A stretch of DNA of 64,000 nucleotides from Martinezella tropici (lineage in GTDB: Bacteria; Pseudomonadota; Alphaproteobacteria; Rhizobiales; Rhizobiaceae): NCBI RefSeq assembly GCF_003287875.1, contig NZ_QMKK01000058.1, positions 1 through 64,000 on the forward strand, in the 5' to 3' direction. Numbering within the stretch: position 1 is the stretch's first letter; every line of letters starts with the position of its first letter. Under the pieces are notes generated by a model that saw only the letters and a list, made by a program, of their open reading frames with translations, was not told where the DNA came from and searched no databases. The translations under genes and the position numbers were made by a program. Positions 7,996-16,207 of this stretch are shown here, one piece after another.

Positions 7996-8405
7996 TGTTC
8001 ATTGAAACCTCAGCATTCGTTGCCATCCTTGCCGACGAACCGGAAGGCGATAGCTACTTGGGCGCAGTCGATGGCGCGGCAACGCGGCAAACAAGCGCGC
8101 ATGTCCGGCTTGAGGCGACCATCAACTTGGCGCGTATTCTTGGGCTGGAGGTCCCTGATGCCCAGGAGATGTTCGACGCTTTTCTTCAAGCGGCGAAAAT
8201 CACTGTAGTTCCGATCACCGATGCGATCGCGCGTCGCGCGGTGGAAGCCTTTGCCGTTTACGGCAAGGGAAGAGGCCATCCCGCCCAACTCAACTTCGCC
8301 GACTGCCTGTCCTATGCCTGCGCGGACACTCTCAAGATGCCGATCCTGTTCAAAGGGCGCGATTTTGAAGAAACGGATCTTAAGAGCGCTCTATCCAGAG
8401 AGTGA
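7995..8405 (+). CDS. vapC: VapC-family PIN-domain ribonuclease toxin
   Basis: This 136-residue PIN nuclease cleaves RNA, typically tRNA or rRNA, when freed from VapB. The acidic sites are visible as FIETSAFVAIL at the N-terminus, the Glu of HVRLEATINLARIL, and the C-terminal LNFADCLSYACA. The first site is Glu where most VapC proteins have Asp, a conservative change whose effect is unknown. The protein is full length for the family with no frameshift, so this is the best candidate for a working toxin-antitoxin pair in the window. It is translationally coupled to vapB. Confidence 0.88.
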   Translation: MFIETSAFVAILADEPEGDSYLGAVDGAATRQTSAHVRLEATINLARILGLEVPDAQEMFDAFLQAAKITVVPITDAIARRAVEAFAVYGKGRGHPAQLNFADCLSYACADTLKMPILFKGRDFEETDLKSALSRE

Positions 8406-8779
8406 TGAGCCGCGTCAATCTATCAATAGGTGGGCCAAGGCCTGGGCGGAAGATGTCAAGGCACCATGGAGCTGCGAATTTACATCGCGACACTCTCAGC
8501 TAAGGGTAGAAATCTGTCATACCGAGCTGTCCCTTATGGAGAGGATGCAATCGGTTTTACGACGCGGTAGATACATATTAAGCTCCTGAAGGGATGCGAA
8601 CCAGCGACCTCGTGGAATTGCTGGTTATTGCCCTCAGCGCTTCGGCGATATTGGCAGCAACCTTGATCGACGATGCATCCTTGCACTGATGCTGGAAGAC
8701 AAACCGCTTAAATCTTCGCAAAATATTTAAGTGTTCAGCGTATTGCGCTCCTAACGAACGACCATTGCCGTGGGGCTTG
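8406..8779. other. Non-coding stretch between vapC and the GGDEF gene
   Basis: It contains the tRNA-like repeat at 8582. An AT-rich segment (CAAAATATTTAAGTGTTCAG, 8718-8737) is a plausible promoter for the cyclase gene. No gene is supported. Confidence 0.45.
8582..8611 (+). repeat. tRNA-3'-end-like degenerate repeat, copy 4
   Basis: It begins GCTCCTGAAGGG and contains TGCGAACCAGCGACC. Its minus strand (GGTCGCTGGTTCGCATCC) is the closest of the four copies to a real tRNA T-arm. No D-arm or anticodon arm is present upstream. Confidence 0.4.
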
Positions 8780-9955
8780 ATGATTAACGAACTGGATATG
8801 CCGACGGTTCTCTTCCTCCAGAAGACATCCTATATCGCCGGTGCTTTGACCTTGGGGTATCTGCGCCTGACATCGGAAGAAAGCCGTGGAGTTGGACTTC
8901 TAGCAGCAAGCTTTATTGTTCTCGCCGGAGGTTCGACCCTTGCGGGCCATGCAGAAATTCATCCGGCACTTTACGGCCCTCTCAGCCTTATCAATATTGT
9001 TCTCGCCGTACTTGGATATTGCCTATTGGGCTTCGCGTTTATTGTCATCAGCAACCCTGATCGAAAAATCAATACGTGGCTGGTTCTCATACCAGCAGCG
9101 GCAACGCTGGCAATCGGGCTGATCACGGCCTTCCACCTGAACAACACATATCGGGCGACGACTTTCACTTTTCTCGGTTGCCTGACGATGGCGGGCACGG
9201 CAGCTGTCGTGTTCCTGGACAGCTATATCGAGCCTCTTCCAATTCGGAAGCTGGTCGCGGCGATACTAGCGTCCGCCAGCCTACTCGCGTTGATCATGGG
9301 TCTGGAATTTGCATTCAATACCTTTCCCTTGCTCGACGTAGCGACCGGCTTCTTCCTGATGATAATTTCCAAATTCGTGCTTGCGATTGCCATCGTGATT
9401 TTCATCAGCGAGCGCCAACATATCAAGATCAAACGTCTGGCCGACCGCGACGCTCTTACGGGTCTGTATAACCGCCGCTTTTTTAATACGAACGTGCCCA
9501 AACAAGCCCAAGAAGGCGACGCCGTTCTCTATCTGGATATCGATCACTTCAAGCAGTTGAACGATCGCTGGGGGCACGCTGCAGGCGACGAGGTTCTAGC
9601 AACGATGGCGCAGGCAGTGCAATCGATCCTGCCCTCCTCGGCGCTGTTCGCACGACAGGGAGGCGAGGAATTTATCGTTTTTCTCCCAACAAATGCGGGA
9701 AACGCCCTGCTCCATGCCGAGCGGATTCGCAAAACCGTCGCTGAGCTTCGCTACCCTACCATTGCCTCCGAAATCGCCGTAACGACAAGCATCGGTATCG
9801 CAAAAGCTACCCACGAGGGATCGGAACTGTCGCATCTTTGCCGAGAAGCCGATCGAGCGCTGTATTTGGCGAAAGCCGCAGGGCGAAACCGTGTTTGCGA
9901 TGCTACGCAAGACGTGTTTCCTGCCAAGAACCAGAACCTGGCGCGCTCCTCGTAA
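8780..9955 (+). CDS. Membrane diguanylate cyclase (GGDEF)
   Basis: This protein of about 391 residues makes the second messenger cyclic di-GMP. The N-terminal 210 residues form about six or seven hydrophobic segments, a membrane sensor of unknown ligand. The GGDEF domain follows: DRDALTGLYNRRFF, LDIDHFKQLND, and the active-site loop GGEEF in FARQGGEEFIVFLP, then SIGIA and ADRALYLAKAAGRNRV. GGEEF is a catalytically competent variant. The RxxD inhibitory site normally just before this loop is absent, so product inhibition may be weak. ATG 8780 is preferred over the upstream TTG at 8765. It stands alone. Confidence 0.88.
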   Translation: MINELDMPTVLFLQKTSYIAGALTLGYLRLTSEESRGVGLLAASFIVLAGGSTLAGHAEIHPALYGPLSLINIVLAVLGYCLLGFAFIVISNPDRKINTWLVLIPAAATLAIGLITAFHLNNTYRATTFTFLGCLTMAGTAAVVFLDSYIEPLPIRKLVAAILASASLLALIMGLEFAFNTFPLLDVATGFFLMIISKFVLAIAIVIFISERQHIKIKRLADRDALTGLYNRRFFNTNVPKQAQEGDAVLYLDIDHFKQLNDRWGHAAGDEVLATMAQAVQSILPSSALFARQGGEEFIVFLPTNAGNALLHAERIRKTVAELRYPTIASEIAVTTSIGIAKATHEGSELSHLCREADRALYLAKAAGRNRVCDATQDVFPAKNQNLARSS

Positions 9956-10303
9956 GTCCGCATTGCGAATGCGCCAGCCGAGCGCTCCCCGAGTGGGGCG
10001 GCAACACAGACGGGCGGAATCGAGAAGATCCCATGACGCGGCGAGGCCGCGCGAAGTGCCAAGAAGACGGCAAATGATCAAGACGGACGGCGAAGTTCCT
10101 GAGTAAAGCTTCGTCAGGCCGGAAAGGATCATCCGACATGGGAACATAACAGTCTCATGCCGACAGGATTTGCGAAGAAGAACCTTCGCTACAAATCCTG
10201 CTGTTGCGGTGCCCTCCCGCTGATGCATCAGGATGATATCGAGAACGACCTGTCGCTCCATATTCGTAAGCAACTGCTTACTCTAGGTCCGAACGAAGAC
10301 TCT
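9956..10303. other. Non-coding stretch upstream of the small membrane-protein operon
   Basis: No gene is supported. Open frames on both strands lack motifs. An EcfG-type promoter begins immediately after it at 10304. Confidence 0.45.
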
Positions 10304-10328
10304 GGAACAAACCGTCTCCATCGCCGTT
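10304..10328 (+). promoter_or_regulatory. EcfG-type stress promoter (exact consensus)
   Basis: GGAAC at 10304-10308 and CGTT at 10325-10328 are separated by 16 bases, an exact match to the EcfG consensus. It lies 39 bases before the ATG at 10368 and would transcribe both membrane-protein genes. Confidence 0.78.
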
Positions 10329-10367
10329 GGGATAGGCATCAATTCACACCCATTGGAGGATGGTAAA

Positions 10368-10445
10368 ATGGGTCGAGGTATTTTGCTCTGGCTTCTCGGT
10401 ATTCCCTTGCCGATCGTCATTCTTCTCGTTCTCTTCACGCGATAG
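10368..10445 (+). CDS. 25-residue hydrophobic membrane peptide
   Basis: This tiny gene has the ribosome-binding site GGAGGA at 10355-10360 and the ATG eight bases on. The peptide starts MGRGILLWLLGIPLPIVI, continues as one hydrophobic helix and ends FTR. Similar MGRG-starting short hydrophobic proteins are widespread in proteobacteria and often lie next to stress genes; their function is unknown to me. It sits nine bases before the next gene, downstream of an exact EcfG promoter. Confidence 0.7.
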   Translation: MGRGILLWLLGIPLPIVILLVLFTR

Positions 10446-10454
10446 GAGGCGTCA

Positions 10455-11357
10455 ATGTCGGTCATTGAAGACGTCCCCAGAGGTACGGTTCCTGTCGAAT
10501 CTTCCAAGCCCGCTATCGTCTGGGGCCCCATCATCGGAGGCGCCTTTGCCGCAACCGGAATTACCCTCATTCTTCTATTGCTTGGATCAGGTGTTGGGCT
10601 CACGATGGTTTCTCCCTGGTCTGACCAGAGCAATTCGGCGACAGCCGTCGGCATCACTGCGGCGATCTGGCTGGTGGTCGTTCAATGGCTGTCATCAGCG
10701 ATCGGTGGCTATCTTACGGGCCGTCTCCGTACGAAATGGGTTGAAGTCCACTCCGACGAGGTCTTTTTTCGCGACACGGCACACGGGTTTCTGAGCTGGG
10801 CGCTGGCAACGGTGTTCGTAGCAGGGTTTCTCGCCTCTTCATTGACTTCGCTGGCGAGCGCGTCGGCCAATGCCGCCGGTCAAGTCGCGCAAAACGCGGT
10901 TAGCGCCGGCGCCGCTGCATCAACACGTGGTGCGGACGCAACCGCCTATTTTACAGACGCGCTCCTCCGGCCCGCAAAGGCCGCAGACCGCGCTCAATCC
11001 GACGATGGCGCAGCCGCGGCCGAGATCTCGCGGATCCTCGTACAGGGTGCGGCCAGCGGACAGCTTCCGGATGGAGACAAATCCTATATCGCAACGATCA
11101 TTTCCGCGCGCACGGGCCTTTCCGAAACGGATGCCCGCAACCGGGTCGATGCGGTGCTCAAGCAAATCGATGACGCCAAGTCGGCAGCAAAAGACGCGGC
11201 TGACAAAGCCAGGAAAGCGGGCGCGACGAGCGCGCTGGTCGGGTCCCTATCGCTGCTGGTCGGCGCCTTCATAGCATCGGCGGCCGCGGCACTTGGCGGT
11301 CGTCAGCGTGATGAAGAAGAGGACTTGCTCGTGGATACACGCAGCCGACGTCCTTGA
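10455..11357 (+). CDS. Alanine-rich multi-span membrane protein (rhizobial 'PhnA-like' type)
   Basis: This 300-residue protein has four visible membrane segments: GPIIGGAFAATGITLILLLL, VGITAAIWLVVVQWLSSAIGG, FLSWALATVFVAGFLASSL, and a C-terminal SALVGSLSLLVGAFIASAAAAL. The middle region is Ala/Asp-rich, helical and probably coiled coil (VDAVLKQIDDAKSAAKDAADKARKAG). Homologues in rhizobia are labelled PhnA-like, but nothing here resembles phosphonoacetate hydrolase. The role is unknown; the EcfG promoter implies envelope stress or desiccation. The ribosome-binding site AGGAGG precedes the ATG. Confidence 0.75.
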   Translation: MSVIEDVPRGTVPVESSKPAIVWGPIIGGAFAATGITLILLLLGSGVGLTMVSPWSDQSNSATAVGITAAIWLVVVQWLSSAIGGYLTGRLRTKWVEVHSDEVFFRDTAHGFLSWALATVFVAGFLASSLTSLASASANAAGQVAQNAVSAGAAASTRGADATAYFTDALLRPAKAADRAQSDDGAAAAEISRILVQGAASGQLPDGDKSYIATIISARTGLSETDARNRVDAVLKQIDDAKSAAKDAADKARKAGATSALVGSLSLLVGAFIASAAAALGGRQRDEEEDLLVDTRSRRP

Positions 11358-11491
11358 GCCGCAACGGCAAGCGTTTCGCTCTGCGTCATCGCGGTGGCGC
11401 AGAACGTCAGGCAACAAATGGAGACACCAACAGCCTCTATGTGGAGGCGTGCCTTGAGCCGGTTTGATAGTGGATCGGCGCGATCAAAGAT

Positions 11492-12355
11492 TTATCCTTT
11501 CTCGAAAAAACGCCGGAGTGAATTCGCGAGATCGACGGGATTTTCTTCAGCGACGTGGTGGCCGCTTTCGATACCGTGACCCGTGACATCCGTCGCCCAC
11601 GACCGCCAGATTTCCCTCGGGTCGCCGAAGAAACGCTCGAGATCGTCTTTGGTCGACCAAAGGCAAAGCAATGGGCATGTGATCCGCCTTCCGGCAACCC
11701 GGTCCTGCAGTTCGTCTTCCCGATCGACGCTCAAGCCTGCCCTGTAGTCCTCGATCATTCCGTGGACAACGGCTGGATTTTGGATCGCCGTCAGCAGGTC
11801 ATCGTAGGCCTCTTTGCCCATGATATCCGGACGGATGGCATGGTTCCAAGCCCGAGGGTCGGCATTGATCGCTTGCTCGGGCTTTTCAGGCTGCGCGAAG
11901 AAGAACCAGTGATACCAGTCACGCGCAAAATGCCAATCCATCCGTTCGAGATGCTCCACGATCGGAATGCTGTCGATCACGGCCACCCTGGTGACGATCT
12001 CCGGATGATCGAGCGCAAGACGGAATGCCACATAGCTGCCTCGGTCATGCCCCGCCACGGCAAATTTCCGATATCCCAAAGCTTGCATCAGTGCCACACA
12101 ATCAAGTGCCTTCGCCCGTTTCGAAGAATGCCGGCTGTTCTCGCTATCCACGGGTTGGAAAGACTTTCCAAATCCCCTGAGGTCGGGGCAAACAATCGTG
12201 AAGCGCGCAGACAAGAGGTCCGCGACTTGACCCCACGTCATATGCGTTCGCGGATGGCCGTGGAGCAACAACAGGGGCGGGCCATTGCCGCCGTGGCGAA
12301 CGCGCAAAAGGCCGGGGCCAACGTCGATGTAATCCAGTGCCATTCCGCTGAACAT
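11492..12355 (-). CDS. Alpha/beta hydrolase (haloacetate dehalogenase/epoxide hydrolase-like)
   Basis: This 287-residue alpha/beta hydrolase has the oxyanion loop LLHGHPRTHMTW, DLRGFGKS and nucleophile elbow AGHDRGSYVAF. The attacking residue is Asp104, with Arg105 next to it. The lid motif WYHWFFFAQPEKPE and catalytic-His region SGHHVAEENP match the haloacetate dehalogenase branch. True fluoroacetate dehalogenases have a second substrate-binding Arg four residues after the nucleophile; here it is Tyr108. The substrate is therefore uncertain, and an epoxide or lactone is possible. It is the last gene of an operon with the DUF3606 gene and xthA. Confidence 0.75.
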   Translation of the reverse strand: MFSGMALDYIDVGPGLLRVRHGGNGPPLLLLHGHPRTHMTWGQVADLLSARFTIVCPDLRGFGKSFQPVDSENSRHSSKRAKALDCVALMQALGYRKFAVAGHDRGSYVAFRLALDHPEIVTRVAVIDSIPIVEHLERMDWHFARDWYHWFFFAQPEKPEQAINADPRAWNHAIRPDIMGKEAYDDLLTAIQNPAVVHGMIEDYRAGLSVDREDELQDRVAGRRITCPLLCLWSTKDDLERFFGDPREIWRSWATDVTGHGIESGHHVAEENPVDLANSLRRFFEKG

Positions 12356-12406
12356 ATCCGGTCTCCTCGAATATTAGGTCGGCTGTTCTTACGCCCACCG
12401 CCTCGG

Positions 12407-13210
12407 TCATGATTTCCTCCTCTTCTTCTCAGCGCTCTCGTCGCTGAGTTCGATCCATACGGGAGCATGGTCGCTGGCGTGCTCCCAGCCGCGGACGTGC
12501 TTGTCGACCTCGGCCTTCGACAGACGGGCTGCCACCTCCGAGCTGAGCAGGAAGTGGTCGATCCGCAGTCCGGCGTCGCGAGCATACGCGTTTCGGAAAT
12601 AGTCCCAGAACGTGTAGATGCGCTCGTCCGGATGCAGATGGCGGAGAGCATCGGTCCAGCCTTGATCGACGAGTTTCCTGTAGGCCTCGCGGACTTCGAC
12701 GCGGAACAATGCGTCGTTCGTCCAGCGTTCCGGCTTGTAGACGTCCATCTCGGTGGGCATCACGTTGAAATCGCCGGCGAGAACGACCGGCACCTCAAGC
12801 TCCAGCAGCTCAGCGGCGTAGGCTTGAAGCCGCTTGAACCAGCGGAGCTTGTAATCGAACTTGGGTCCCGGATAAGGATTGCCGTTCGGGAGGTATAGGC
12901 CGCCGATTACGATCCCGTCGACGATGGCTTCGATGTAACGACTGTGCTCGTCTTCCGGTTCGCCCGGAAGCCCTCGCCTCGTAAGATGGGGTTCCTGCCC
13001 CTCTGCAAGGATCGCAACGCCGTTCCAGGATTTCTGGCCCTGCCACACTGCGCCATAGCCGGCGGCCTCGATCGCCTTGATCGGAAACTTCTCTTGCGGG
13101 GCCTTTAGTTCCTGCAGGCATACGACATCCGGCGCGGCCTCTTCCAGCCATCGGAGGAGGATTTCAAGCCTGCCGTTTATGCCATTGACGTTGTAGGTCG
13201 CCAGCTTCAC
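12407..13210 (-). CDS. xthA: Exodeoxyribonuclease III-like AP endonuclease
   Basis: This 267-residue enzyme of the exonuclease III/APE family cuts DNA at abasic sites and removes 3' blocks in base-excision repair. The motifs are MKLATYNVNGINGR, the metal-binding Glu34 in CLQELK, YLPNGNP, GDFNVMP, RIDHFL and the catalytic ASDHAPVW. The start is the canonical family start even though it lies 47 bases inside the upstream DUF3606 gene. It shares an EcfG promoter with that gene, so it is probably a stress-induced paralogue of the housekeeping exonuclease III. Confidence 0.9.
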   Translation of the reverse strand: MKLATYNVNGINGRLEILLRWLEEAAPDVVCLQELKAPQEKFPIKAIEAAGYGAVWQGQKSWNGVAILAEGQEPHLTRRGLPGEPEDEHSRYIEAIVDGIVIGGLYLPNGNPYPGPKFDYKLRWFKRLQAYAAELLELEVPVVLAGDFNVMPTEMDVYKPERWTNDALFRVEVREAYRKLVDQGWTDALRHLHPDERIYTFWDYFRNAYARDAGLRIDHFLLSSEVAARLSKAEVDKHVRGWEHASDHAPVWIELSDESAEKKRRKS

Positions 13211-13388
13211 GGTAGTGCCGGCCGATTTCCGCTTCGACCTTCTTGCGCGAGCTTCCGGCGCTCTTCACGGCCTTCTTGACCCTGTCCTTCGAGACGCCTT
13301 CCTTCTTCGCCTCGTAACGGACCTCGTGATCCTGGCCGCCTGCGACCTTCGCACGATCCTGGGCGCGACCTCTCGATGTGGTTGCCAT
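13164..13388 (-). CDS. DUF3606-like small basic protein
   Basis: This 74-residue, highly charged protein contains the segment EVRYEAKKEGVSKDRVKKAVKSAGSSRKKVEAEI, which fits the DUF3606 fold (sequence-specific role unknown). The ATG at 13388 follows CAGGAGGCATTGTC, a strong ribosome-binding site. The upstream frame to 13490 is non-coding and contains the promoter. Its 3' end overlaps xthA by 47 bases. Small DUF3606 proteins are common in rhizobial stress regulons. Confidence 0.8.
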   Translation of the reverse strand: MATTSRGRAQDRAKVAGGQDHEVRYEAKKEGVSKDRVKKAVKSAGSSRKKVEAEIGRHYREAGDLQRQWHKRQA

Positions 13389-13422
13389 GACAATGCCTCC
13401 TGACGAGTTTCGACCCACGAAA

Positions 13423-13447
13423 AACGGGCCTCGAATCAAGAAGTTCC
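13423..13447 (-). promoter_or_regulatory. EcfG-type stress promoter (exact consensus)
   Basis: On the minus strand GGAAC (13447-13443) and CGTT (13426-13423) are separated by 16 bases. It lies 34 bases upstream of the DUF3606 gene and would drive DUF3606-xthA-hydrolase. Confidence 0.78.
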
Positions 13448-13525
13448 ATGGGCCAACCTCTTCGGGTTGAGAATGCTGGTTTGCAAACATGGTTCGGGAT
13501 TTGCAGGCGATCGTTATCCGATCGT

Positions 13526-13981
13526 CTAGTCATACTGTTCACCATGACCGATCTGCGCACGACCAAGGTCGCTCACCGCCGGATCTTCGGCAGGATCAGG
13601 ATCGGCAGCGTTTGCTTTCTCGAGAAGCCTTCCAGCCTCGAGGATCGCGACCACAATTTCATGCGTGCCCCAGCCAGCCGCGTTAGCCGATGCGACGAGA
13701 CTGTCCAAAGCATCGCGCACGACGGCCTGTGCTTCCTTGGCGCGGTCAGCCTCTGTGTTGCCCGCCGGCGACGGAAACACATGATTTGCCGGCTCATGAC
13801 CGGCCAAGGGTTTCGATTCTTCGCGGTCGGTGGTACCTGCCTCGCCGTCCTGGTGCGAGATCACGACATCAAGATCGTCCGAAAGTTTGGTCGCCTGGCT
13901 GGCGTTCATGATACCGATCGGTACGTCTTCTCCATTATCAGTCATCACCTTCACCTCGACGATCTTCTTTTTCTCGGTCAT
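13526..13981 (-). CDS. Conserved hypothetical acidic protein
   Basis: This 151-residue protein has no family I can name. It begins MTEKKKIVEVKVMTDNGEDV, has a low-complexity middle (HEPANHVFPSPAGNTEADRAKEAQ), and then a helical part (VRDALDSLVASANAAGWGTHEIVVAILEAGRLLEKA). ATG 13981 is chosen for the AAGGAGG ahead of it. A near-consensus EcfG promoter is close upstream. The helical end with its conserved look resembles segments seen after receiver-linked proteins in rhizobia, but that is weak. It lies just downstream of a kinase-receiver pair on the same strand. Confidence 0.6.
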   Translation of the reverse strand: MTEKKKIVEVKVMTDNGEDVPIGIMNASQATKLSDDLDVVISHQDGEAGTTDREESKPLAGHEPANHVFPSPAGNTEADRAKEAQAVVRDALDSLVASANAAGWGTHEIVVAILEAGRLLEKANAADPDPAEDPAVSDLGRAQIGHGEQYD

Positions 13982-14001
13982 GGCAGCCTCCTTCAAGGGG
14001 A

Positions 14002-14026
14002 AACTTCCCGCGCCCTCGTCGGTTCC
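14002..14026 (-). promoter_or_regulatory. EcfG-type stress promoter (near-consensus)
   Basis: On the minus strand GGAAC (14026-14022) is followed after 16 bases by AGTT (14005-14002), one mismatch to CGTT. The leader to ATG 13981 is short but leaves room for the AAGGAGG site. Confidence 0.5.
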
Positions 14027-14085
14027 ACCGGGCGTGACCCCGACCGGGCGCGCAGAGCGGTGATTGTCAATCTCTCGGCACGGCT

Positions 14086-14463
14086 TCAAAGCGATCGAAC
14101 GACCTCCACAAGACGTTTCATGTCGGTGGGCTTCCCGAGATTGGGCACGTTAGCCAAAACATCATGCCTAGCGAGTTCCGCCGGATCGCTCGCACTGGCG
14201 AGGACGAACGGAACACCCCACGTCTTGAGAAGGACGGCGACAGGCGTAATGTTCTCGCCATTGAGAGTGACATCCAGAACAGCAGCATCCGGACGTTGGC
14301 TCCTCAGCAGCTCGAATGCTTGCCCGACCGAACTTGCCGGGCCTAGGACCTCAAATCCCCCTCTGGTCAACACGCTTTCCAGCTCCATCGCGATAAAGAA
14401 CTCGTCTTCAACCACAAGAACGATCCTGCGCACGACGACCTCGCCTTTTTCAGGTTCGCTCAT
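14086..14463 (-). CDS. Single-domain response regulator
   Basis: This receiver of about 125 residues has no output domain. The acidic pocket (VVEDE, residues 18-22), the phospho-acceptor Asp64 in AAVLDVTLNGE, the switch region LASASDP and the Lys of GKPTD are visible. Its ATG overlaps the stop of the upstream HWE kinase (ATGA at 14460-14463), so the two form a cognate pair. Such stand-alone receivers act as phosphate sinks or as inputs to the general stress pathway in Alphaproteobacteria; that role is inferred. Confidence 0.85.
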   Translation of the reverse strand: MSEPEKGEVVVRRIVLVVEDEFFIAMELESVLTRGGFEVLGPASSVGQAFELLRSQRPDAAVLDVTLNGENITPVAVLLKTWGVPFVLASASDPAELARHDVLANVPNLGKPTDMKRLVEVVRSL

Positions 14464-15452
14464 AAGCGTTTCCAAGGGAGTTTGATAATGGCTGTCAAAC
14501 CTTTTGGATCGAAGTTAAGTTCCACAGTTCCGCCAAGATGTCGGCACGTGCCTTCGATCAACTCGGTGCCGTATCCTCTTCGCTTCGGCGGCTCCACCGC
14601 CGGGCCGCCTAATTCGCGCCAGTGGCAAACAAAGTACGACCGGCTCTCCGGTCCATCCTCCAATGACCATTCGACATGCAAGGCGCCGTTTGGAACGGAG
14701 AGGGCGCCGTACTTCAACGCATTTGTCGCCAGCTCATGGAACATCATGCTGACGGGCACGATCTCCGAACTCGGGATCTGCATTGTGGGTCCTTCGCAAT
14801 GGACCCGATCCGTTCCAGGCTCGCTGACCGACTGCCTCAACAGGGTTTCAAAATCGGTTGCTTCATTGATAGCGGCGATCTCCTGGGCATGAAGCGTGAC
14901 CTCGAGGCGTCCCAGGAAGCGATCACGGTAGTCAGTGCCTGTGAGATCTTCGGCATCCATCTGCATCGCAAGCGATCGCACCACTGCGAAGAGATTTTTC
15001 ATCCGGTGGCGTGTTTCCGAAATGATGAAATCCTTCTCCGCGTCCTGACGCTGCCTTTCCGTCACATCGTCGAAGAGAACGAGGATATTGTTGCTGTTAT
15101 CATCCGGATGGACAAGACGCCGTGCATCGACGAGGAAAGTGCGGCGGCCGATGGTTGGGAAGTCGTGCGCCACTTCGTATCCGATGACAGCGGCGGCTTT
15201 TGGGATAATCGCGGCGATCAGCTGCCGGAGTTCGGTAACATCCCACTGACCGTTGCCGAGATCAAAGAAACTCTCTCCCAGAATATCGTCGCGCTCGACC
15301 TTGAAGGTTTTCAAGAATGCATTGTTTGCGGTTGCGACGCACAGGTTCTGATCAAGGACGACAATCGGCTGCGTCATGGTATCGACCACGCCTTGCGCTT
15401 GGACATGTCCGCTTCGCAACAAGCGATATAGATCTTCCAGCATCATCGCCAA
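14460..15452 (-). CDS. PAS-HWE histidine kinase
   Basis: This 330-residue soluble sensor kinase has a PAS domain at about 24-135 (PIVVLDQNLCVATANNAFLKTF, ending LFDDVTERQRQD). The phospho-acceptor is His149 in SETRHRMKNLFAVVRSL. The HWE signature follows: N-box MFHELATNALKYGAL, the W-x-E of FVCHWREL, and GYGTELIEG. HWE kinases, including regulators of the general stress response, are characteristic of rhizobia. No membrane segment is seen, so the signal is cytoplasmic. It is co-translated with the receiver at 14463. Confidence 0.88.
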   Translation of the reverse strand: MAMMLEDLYRLLRSGHVQAQGVVDTMTQPIVVLDQNLCVATANNAFLKTFKVERDDILGESFFDLGNGQWDVTELRQLIAAIIPKAAAVIGYEVAHDFPTIGRRTFLVDARRLVHPDDNSNNILVLFDDVTERQRQDAEKDFIISETRHRMKNLFAVVRSLAMQMDAEDLTGTDYRDRFLGRLEVTLHAQEIAAINEATDFETLLRQSVSEPGTDRVHCEGPTMQIPSSEIVPVSMMFHELATNALKYGALSVPNGALHVEWSLEDGPESRSYFVCHWRELGGPAVEPPKRRGYGTELIEGTCRHLGGTVELNFDPKGLTAIIKLPWKRL

Positions 15453-15473
15453 GCCCTCCCAGCAGCACCCGAC

Positions 15474-15668
15474 ATGTTTCGTAGCTTTCTATTAAAAGTA
15501 ATGGAGCACCGAGAACTGGCAAGACAGTGGATTAAGGAATGTTGCTCGACCAATCCAGCTGGCGCGCAAGGCCTTGTCTTTGCAATGGCGGTAATGGATG
15601 GTAAAGCGACAACGCTTTACGATGAACAATACTTCATCGACGCATTGCGACTAATACCAGCCAACTAG
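15474..15668 (+). CDS. Small open frame, possible gene
   Basis: This is a 64-codon frame divergent from the HWE kinase. The peptide (RELARQWIKECCSTNPAGAQ, then FAMAVMDGKATTLYDEQYFIDALRLIP) looks protein-like, though I cannot name a family. There is no clear Shine-Dalgarno before ATG 15474 or 15501. It could be a real small stress gene or chance. Confidence 0.35.
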   Translation: MFRSFLLKVMEHRELARQWIKECCSTNPAGAQGLVFAMAVMDGKATTLYDEQYFIDALRLIPAN

Positions 15669-15800
15669 AAAAAGCACACCTATCTAGCGCGGACTGGCAG
15701 GGGGCTACAGTCACGCCACCCGACCGACGATTTGCCGCCAGACGCCCTGCGGCTCGACAAATCTCGCCGTCCGTGAGGGCCTTCACTCCGCCGCCGCAGT

Positions 15801-16193
15801 TCAGCTCCCTCGGTCATGATTGCGGTTGGTGTGCCGAAACAGCTCCAGCTTTTCTGCGAGTTCGATCTCTGAGACGGGTTTCCCAATAGTTGCAAGCACC
15901 ACTTGGGAATACTCCGCCGCGATCGCCTCCTGACCTGTGACGAAGATGCTCGCAATCCCCTGCCGGGAAAGCCAGATCGCCGCATCAGGGCCGGTGCGTC
16001 CATCAGCAAGATCGATATCGACAAGCACTCCGTCGATACCGCCGAGATCCTGTCTTTTAACAAGGTCGGTGAAGCTTATGGCAGATCCTGCGAAGATATG
16101 CCCCAAATCTTCAATCATGGCCTCAATTTGAAAGATGATCAGTGGATTGTCTTCAAGACAGAATATGCGAAGCGGAGACGCCGAAGATGACAT
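15801..16193 (-). CDS. Single-domain response regulator, KaiC operon
   Basis: This 130-residue receiver has the acidic pair Glu14/Asp15 (FCLEDNPL), phospho-acceptor Asp59 in GVLVDIDLADGRTG, and switch/Lys motifs IFVTGQE and TIGKPVSE. It has no output domain. It starts 14 bases after the HWE kinase stop and is third in the KaiC-kinase-receiver operon. It probably receives phosphate from that kinase and acts by protein contact. Confidence 0.85.
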   Translation of the reverse strand: MSSSASPLRIFCLEDNPLIIFQIEAMIEDLGHIFAGSAISFTDLVKRQDLGGIDGVLVDIDLADGRTGPDAAIWLSRQGIASIFVTGQEAIAAEYSQVVLATIGKPVSEIELAEKLELFRHTNRNHDRGS

Positions 16194-16207
16194 GGCTAAA
16201 AAGCCTC

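Noticed and set aside
7399..8611. Functional tRNA genes at the T-arm-like sequences
   Set aside because: No D-arm, anticodon arm or matching 5' acceptor strand accompanies them; only degenerate 3' ends remain.
10360..10794. 144-codon open frame overlapping the small membrane-protein genes
   Set aside because: It is out of frame with the two genes supported by ribosome-binding sites and has no homology.
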